A DNA stretch of 64,000 bases, taken from assembly GCA_007922305.1 (NCBI GenBank), contig ML677364.1, positions 19,699,326-19,763,325 on the forward strand, in the 5' to 3' direction. The position numbers were made by a program, and so were the translations under genes. Below the pieces are notes generated by a model. The model ran no database searches. It worked only from the letters and a program-made list of their open reading frames with translations, and was not told the DNA's origin. Shown here one piece after another: positions 58,885 through 64,000 of the stretch. Position 1 is the stretch's first letter, and each line of letters opens with the position of its first letter. This DNA comes from Dermatemys mawii. Lineage: Eukaryota; Chordata; Testudines; Dermatemydidae.

Positions 58885-60260
58885 ATGGAGCCTGCTCAGG
58901 CAACCGCTGCAGTAATGGCCGTTGTGAATACCTTGCGCATTGTTGTGGACTTTATGCTGCATCGTATGCACAAGAAGGCGATCAGGAAACACCTGCGCTA
59001 TCAAGAGAGTGACAACAGTGATGAGGACATGGACACGGACATGGACATTTTTGAAAGTAGGGGGTCCAACAATCTGGCAATTTTGGTAGCAATGGGGCAG
59101 GCTCATGCTATTGAACGCCGATTCTGGGCCAGGGAAACAAGCACTGACTGGTGGGATCGCATAGTGCTGCAGGTCTGGGATGATTCGCAGTGGCTCAGAA
59201 ACTTTCGCACGCGTAAGGGCACGTTCCTGGAACTTTGTGACTTGCTTTCCCCTGCCCTCCAGCGCAAGAATACCAAAATGAGCGCAGCCTTCACAGTTCA
59301 GAAGTGAGTGGCAATAGCCCTCTGGAACCTTGCAACACCAGACAGCTACCGGTCAGTCACGAATCAATTTGGAGTGGGTAAATCTACAGTGGGGGCTGCT
59401 GTGATGCAAGTAACCAGAGCAATCATTGATCTGCTGCTATCCAGGGTTGTGTGCCTGGGAAACGTGCAGGCTACAGTAGATGGCTTTGCCACGATGGGAT
59501 TCCCTAACTGTGGTGGGACTCATATCCCTATCTTGGCATCAGACAACAAGGCCAGAGAGTACAGAAACCGCAAGGGTATTGCTCAATGATCATGCAAGCA
59601 CTGGTTGACCACAAGGGACGTCTCACCCACATCTATGTGGGATGGCCGGGAAGGTTCATGACGCTCGTGTGTTCAGGAACTCTAGGATTGCTAGACAGCT
59701 GGAGCAAGGGACTTTCTTCCCAGACCAGAAAATTACTGTGGGGGGGTGTTGAAATGCCGATTGTTATCCTTGGGGACCCAGCCTACCCCTTAATGCCCTG
59801 GCTTATGAAGCCATACACAGGATCCCTGGACAGGAGTCAGAAGCTGTTCAACTATAGGCTGAACAAGTGCAGAATGGTGGTAGAGTGAGCATTTGGCTGT
59901 CTTAAGGCGAGGTGGCGAACGTTACTTACTCGCTCAGACCTCAGCGAAAGAAATGTGCCCATTGTTATTGCTGCTTGCTGCGTGCTCGACAATCTCTGTG
60001 AGAGCAAGGGGGAGACGTTTATGGCGGGGTGGGAGGCAGAGGCAAATGTCCTGTCTGCTACTTATGAGCGGCCAGACACCAGGGCAAGTAGAAGAGCGCA
60101 CCAGGAGGCGCTGCACCTCAGAGAAGCCTTGAGCACCAGTTTTGTGACTGCCCAAAGTGCCGCTAAAACCCGCTCCCTTGCTCCTCTCAGCGTTAAGCCT
60201 CCCACCCTCCGGCCCCATAGAGCTGTTGAAAACCCACTCCCTTGCTCTGCTCAGTGTTAA
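58885..60260 (+). pseudogene. Harbinger transposase pseudogene (element 2), lightly damaged
   Basis: The start is ATG at 58885 (MEPAQATAAVMAVVNTLRIV). The frame is open to a TGA at 59305, probably a former CGA (QK*VAIALW). It then continues in the same frame with FGVGKSTVGAA and MGFPNCGGTHIPILAS. Compared with element 1 it lacks four codons, IDGT, so the first catalytic Asp is deleted. A frameshift near 59575 and two more that cancel each other (about 59657 and 59740) follow. VILGDPAYPLMPWLMKP and RMVVE remain, then TGA at 59886 where VECAFG is expected. The C-terminal part, ending about 60260, includes VPIVIAACCVLDNLCESKG. Confidence 0.92.
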
Positions 60261-60489
60261 GCATCCCACCCTCCTTATCTCCTCGCCCCGCCCCCCCGCC
60301 ACTTGCAGAGGAAATAAATTCACTTTTTTAAAAAGCATGCATTCTTTAATGATTCTTCACAAACAAAGGGGAAGACTGGCAAGGTAGCCCAGAAGGGGTG
60401 GGAGAGGAGGGAAACCAGCAGTCGGGGTGGTGGATGAGGAGGCAGGGGACAAAGACACAGCACATTTTTAAAACTTCTGTGATAAACTA

Positions 60490-60956
60490 AGCCTTCTGCT
60501 GCTTGTGCTGTATTGTGGGGTAGAGTGGGTCGGTTCCCGGATCCTCCGCCCCGGCGTTCTCACCCTGCATCTTGGTGGGGAGGCTATGGAACTTGGGGAG
60601 GTGGTTACACAGGGGCTGCAGAGGTGATCTTTGGTCCTGCTGCAGCTCCAGCAGACACCGGAGCATGTCACTTTGATCCTCCATTATTCGCAGCATTGCA
60701 TCCATCCTCCTTTCTTCACGCTCCTGCCATCTCTCCTCCCATGCTGCTACTGCTGCCCTGGACTCTAAAAGGCTTTGCCTCCATGTATTCTGGGACTCTA
60801 AAAATTTTTCTCTCCATGCGCTCTGGCGAGCTGCTTCACTGCAGGAGGAATGCATGAGCTCTGTAAACATGTCATCTGTTGTCCGTTTCTTTCTGTTTCT
60901 TATCTGTGCTAGCCTCTGCGATGGGCATGTAAGGGGGGGGGGGAGGACTGAGACAC
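60490..60956 (-). pseudogene. Harbinger Myb/SANT protein, exon 2 (element 2)
   Basis: The acceptor CTCCTGCAG is at about 60965-60957. After a G10 homopolymer that shifts the frame, it reads RNRKKRTTDDMFTELMHSSC, then FLESQNTWRQSLLESRAAVA, AWEERWQEREERRMDAMLRI and MEDQSDMLRCLLELQQDQRS. This is a long amphipathic coiled coil, as expected for the C-terminal dimerisation part of Harbinger accessory proteins. The stop is at 60487-60489. Confidence 0.8.
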
Positions 60957-61259
60957 CTGCAGGAGGGAAGAAGGGACAAGGTTATAAGATAGATACATTG
61001 TACAGCACAATGGGAATAGTCTTTTATGGTGAAACAAAGTATTCATAGAGCACATATGCTTTCTGTACAAGGTCACATTTTGCACCTTAACTTGAGTGCC
61101 TGTAGCTTTCCTGTAAAGACATCACATCAGACACCCTCAACCAGGGCCAGGAAACAGAAATCACCATGCAGGCAGCCATGGTAAGCCATATTCTTTCAGT
61201 TTAATCTACATTCTTTACAGCAGCGCTCTCCTTTCCTATAGTAACCACCGCCCCACCAC

Positions 61260-61480
61260 GTGGCTCCCTCCCTCCCCCTACCGCATGGCTGCTCTCATGG
61301 AGGTTCCCTGCTAGTGCACCGCAAGCATCCCAGCGCAATTTCTCTCCCCCCGCACCCCCCACCGCGTGGCTGCTCTCATGGAGGTTCCCTGCTAGTGCAC
61401 TGCAAGCAGCCCAGTGCAATTTCTCTCCCCTGCCACAAACACACACACGCCGTTTGGGATACTGTGGAGAGGATTCCTTC
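61260..61480. repeat. Direct repeat of about 90 bp within element 2
   Basis: GCATGGCTGCTCTCATGGAG with the following CTGCTAGTGCACCGCAAGC phrase occurs at about 61280 and again, slightly changed, at about 61365. It lies in the Myb-gene intron. It is probably a local duplication. Confidence 0.7.
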
Positions 61481-61654
61481 ACAGCCAGATATATGAGCAG
61501 CCCAGCGGGAACGTCCGAAAATTACTTTCCCCTTACTTAGAGTCCCGTATTTCAAACGGGCTACCGTAAATGATATCGCTCTGTGAGGATTACACAGAGA
61601 GATAAAGAACGGATGTTGCTGGAATGCCAGCAGGCACCAGGAGCATAAGCTGCC

Positions 61655-61855
61655 ATGGTGTGTTATGCAATGATACCAGAATACTTGTTACTAGCCTGGC
61701 GTGGCAAAGTGTCCTACCATGGAGGACGAAATAAGACTGCTCTCCCCAGAAACCTCCTGCAAAAGGTTCAATGTTGTCTGCAGGACAGCTTCATGGAAAT
61801 CTCCCTGGAGGATTACCGCTCCACCCCCGAGTACGTTGACAGACTTTTCCAGTAG
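61655..61855 (+). CDS. Short plus-strand reading frame opposite the Myb intron (element 2), unknown function
   Basis: An intact frame of 66 codons, MVCYAMIPEYLLLA, then WRGKVSYHGGRNKTALPRNL and LQDSFMEISLED, ending YVDRLFQ before TAG at 61853. The last part matches the homologous frame at 54866-54982 in the other Harbinger element with a codon-third-position bias in the changes (13 of 27 changes synonymous). That indicates past selection on this frame. The N-terminus may extend further upstream: a TAA lies just before the first ATG, so the real start could be elsewhere. No family is recognised. Confidence 0.5.
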   Translation: MVCYAMIPEYLLLAWRGKVSYHGGRNKTALPRNLLQKVQCCLQDSFMEISLEDYRSTPEYVDRLFQ

Positions 61856-61962
61856 CTGTTTTAGCCATGCATGCATTCCAAATTAATTCCAAGGGCAAGT
61901 TAATCATTAATAAATGCTTCCTTTTAAATCATGCCTTATCTTATCCCTAAAGGGACACTCAC

Positions 61963-62513
61963 CAGAAGTACCTTCGCCGACTTCCCCATCTGGGGTACCA
62001 CCTTGGGGAGGTGTATTGGCTCCAGGGTGATAAACAGTTCCTGGCTGTCAGGGAACAGGGTCTCTCCGCTTGCCTGCTGCTGCGTGGTATCATCTTCCTC
62101 ATCAGCTTCGACATCATCTGAATCCTCATGCTTCATGACTACCACATCGGAGGAGTCCACGGACATCGGTGCAACGGTGGTGGGGGCCCCCCCCCCAGCA
62201 TTTGATTCAGTTCGTTGTAGAATTTGCATGTCCGCGGCGGTGCCCCAGAGTGTCCATTTGCCTCTTTTGTTTTCTGGAACGCTTGCCTCAGCTCCTTAAT
62301 TTTCACGCAGCACTGTTGTGCATCCCTGTTGTGGCCCCTATCCAGCATGGCCTTGGAGACTCTGGCAAACATGTTGGCCTTCCGTTTGTTGGAACGGAGT
62401 TCTGCCATCATGGATTCCTCTCCCCGGATAATGATGAGATCCAACACCTCCTGTGTGGACCATGCTGGAGCTCTTTTGCGCTGGCTGGTCTCCTGTGCTG
62501 AGGAGCTCTGCAT
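61963..62513 (-). pseudogene. Harbinger Myb/SANT protein, exon 1 (element 2)
   Basis: The start ATG is at 62513: MQSSSAQETSQRKRAPAWST, then QEVLDLIIIRGEESMMAELR, MLDRGHNRDAQQCCVKIKEL and RQAFQKTKEANGHSGAPPRT. This is a trihelix Myb/SANT domain (Trp-xxx-Glu helix 1, then a CxxKIKxLRQxxxK recognition helix). It also has the usual acidic stretch (KHEDSDDVEADEEDD) in a second frame. A homopolymer at about 62188-62197 (C10 on +) causes the frame change. The donor G|GTGAGT follows 61963. Exon 2 is at 60956-60490. The gene would bind transposon ends with the transposase. Confidence 0.82.
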
Positions 62514-62935
62514 GGTGCCTTGTGCTGAGGCATGGTGAGTGTCCTGTGCAGGTGAGCTCGCCAAGCTGGCCAAACAGGAAATGAAATTCAAATGTTCCCG
62601 GGGCTTTTCCTGTCTACCTGGCCAGAGCAGCGAGTTGAGAGTGCTGTCCAGAGCGGTCACAGTGGAGCATTGTGAATGCTGTCCAGAGCGGTCACAATGG
62701 AGCACTGTGGGACAGCTCCCGGAGGCCAATAAAGTCTATATGTGTCCTCACTAAGCCACAGTCGACTCAGGGACGTCGATTTCAGCGCTATTCCTCTGGT
62801 CAGGGAGGAGTACAGAAATTGATTTTAAGGGCCCTTTAAATCGATGGAAATGGCGGCCATGTGAGGACGGTGCACGTTTATGTCGACTTAATGTCACTAA
62901 AGTCAACGTTAAGTCGTAGTGAAGACCAGGGCTAA

Positions 62936-63100
62936 TAGACTACAGCAAAGCACTTCACAACGGACTACCCCTTAAATCCATTCAGACGCTAAAGCTAATG
63001 AAAAAGTGGCAGCTCAATTCTTCATAAGTGGAGTATTTTGTCTAAACAGATGAGATCAGTCTTTGCTCAGGGGTGAATACTCAACGAGCAATGTCTGCCT
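62936..63100 (+). pseudogene. LINE reverse transcriptase relic, right part
   Basis: This continues the relic at 58225-58545 after the Harbinger insertion. The frame reads DYSKALHNGLPLKSIQTLKL, which matches the conserved VTSxLDYCNALxxGLPxxxIxxL block of CR1-group reverse transcriptases. Joining the two sides across one copy of TAA restores an open frame over the junction. Confidence 0.75.
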
Positions 63101-63936
63101 CTGGATTTCCGGATGGAGTAAATAAATAGCCTGGTAAATAGCCTGGGACCTGCTTACCTGAGACATCACTTGTTTTCCAATCCCATACTGCCATAGTTGA
63201 GATCAGCAGTTTTGCTCAAGCTGCTGTCCCCTTTATATAAAAGGGGTAAGAGGCTGGCAGGGTTTTCTCCACATAGGCTCCCTTTTCAATGGAATGTGTC
63301 CCCCACACCCGCAGCATCACCCTTTATCCGAACAGTACAATACATTAAAATTTGATATAACTTCTCAAAGAATAGGTATAATAGTGGTGGTACTTGAAAG
63401 ACAGGCTAAACCACACACATTATTATGGCATTAAACTTATTAAAGACACCCCAATCTGCAAAGCAGATACACAAAAGAATCTACAGATAAGTATTCCTCC
63501 AGAACTACTAGAGGGGGACTGTACATTATGCTAAACAGCCAAAACATCTTTTATTCTGGATATGAAACTGATGCATTGTGTAATAAATTAATCTCTTTGA
63601 AATAGCTCAGGTGAAACTGCCAGGGCACACAAAAATGAAAGAGCACATGAGTATGAGGTTAATGAAGAATTACCATGGTAACCTTTTTGCTTGCTTCTCT
63701 ATTTCCAAAGCAATAAATCTGATGTTAGTGCATTAATCTTTGTAGAGGATGAAAATAAAAATAATGTCCTCTAAGAAACCAAAGCAGCACTCTACCTCCA
63801 ACAAAACTAAGATTTGAGGAGAAAGAATATCAACAATTGTTGGTACATATTTATGATTATGAATGGAATCTTTCCAAGTACAGAAGAAACCAAGATTCTT
63901 AACGCAACCTCATAATTCCTGCTCAAGCTTTATAGT
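63101..63936. other. Intronic stretch with an RFX-like motif
   Basis: At 63669-63683 the sequence ATTACCATGGTAACC is one base from a palindromic X-box (RFX site). It lies in presumed intron of the host gene, so a role is speculative. Nothing else recognised. Confidence 0.4.
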
Positions 63937-64000
63937 TAGGGCCCTACCAAATTCATGGTCTCTTTTGGTCAACTTCACAATTACAGAATTTTTTAAATAG
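63937..64000. mobile_element. hAT-type MITE, left end only
   Basis: TAGGGCCCTACCAAATTCATGG, followed by TTTTGGTCAACTTCACAATT, is the terminus of the family seen at 11809-12476. The window ends inside the element. Confidence 0.8.

Larger units (their letters stand above)
58546..62932 (+). mobile_element. PIF/Harbinger DNA transposon, 4387 bp, both ends present
   Basis: The inverted ends are GGGTATGTCTTCACTAC (58546-58562) and GTAGTGAAGACCAGGGC (62916-62932). TAA is duplicated exactly (58543-58545 and 62933-62935). It carries a transposase on + (58885-60260) and a two-exon Myb/SANT gene on - (62513-60490). These converge, and a short plus-strand frame sits opposite the Myb intron. Damage is lighter than in the element at 52193. 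Its ends differ from those of that element, so it is a separate family. Confidence 0.95.

Noticed and set aside
1..64000. Search for tRNA, rRNA or other structured RNA genes
   Set aside because: Nothing with a full cloverleaf or conserved RNA core was recognised by eye. Only tRNA-derived SINE relics were seen. A covariance-model scan would be needed to exclude small RNAs.

Overview
This window looks like intronic DNA from a large reptile gene, most likely turtle (Testudines). A crocodilian or other sauropsid source is not excluded. The evidence is the repeat content: CR1 LINE 3' ends, a Penelope-like element, DIRS-like fragments, two large PIF/Harbinger elements carrying both a transposase and a Myb/SANT gene, many hAT and Harbinger-like MITEs, and solo LTRs. 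There is no bacterial-type gene organisation. Most open reading frames longer than 60 codons are chance frames inside repeats.

Host gene. Seven exons of one gene lie on the minus strand, in the order 57072-56954, 49963-49913, 48229-48010, 26020-25900, 20308-20184, 19023-18886 and 16721-16505. Their splice phases agree at every junction. The joined reading frame resembles the part of VWA3B (von Willebrand factor A domain-containing 3B) that follows the VWA domain. It runs from an Ala/Lys/Glu helical segment into a DUF4537-type, Tudor-like module and then a lysine/glutamate-rich tail. The first intron uses a GC-AG splice pair. The 5' exons lie beyond 64000. The last exon may be near 15.6-15.86 kb, but this is uncertain.

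Layout. 1-1347 holds an LTR on the minus strand. 1348-11799 is intergenic or intronic DNA with CR1, Penelope 3'-end, Harbinger-like MITE and C-rich repeats. 11800-13288 is an LTR-like unit with a hAT MITE inserted at its tip. 13.7-14.1 kb is a LINE relic. 16.5-26.0 kb contains four exons (five with the lysine-rich one) and a Penelope-like element split by a 1214-bp solo LTR. 26.45-27.0 kb is a strongly C-depleted tract. 27.4-29.4 kb is a rearranged DIRS-like relic, followed by an 856-bp solo LTR (29838-30693). 30.7-48 kb is intron with GC-rich hAT MITEs, Harbinger-like MITEs and a second possible DIRS relic. 48.0-57.1 kb holds three exons and the first Harbinger element (52193-56081). 57.1-64 kb holds the second Harbinger element (58546-62932), which is inserted in a LINE relic, and the start of another hAT MITE at the window end.

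The most interesting signal is inside the two Harbinger elements. Both carry the expected pair of convergent genes: a transposase on + and a Myb/SANT protein on - with two exons. In both, the region opposite the Myb intron also holds a short plus-strand reading frame. Its two copies (54866-54982 and 61697-61813) align without gaps, and about half of the differing codons are synonymous. This suggests a third, small protein-coding unit in these transposons.
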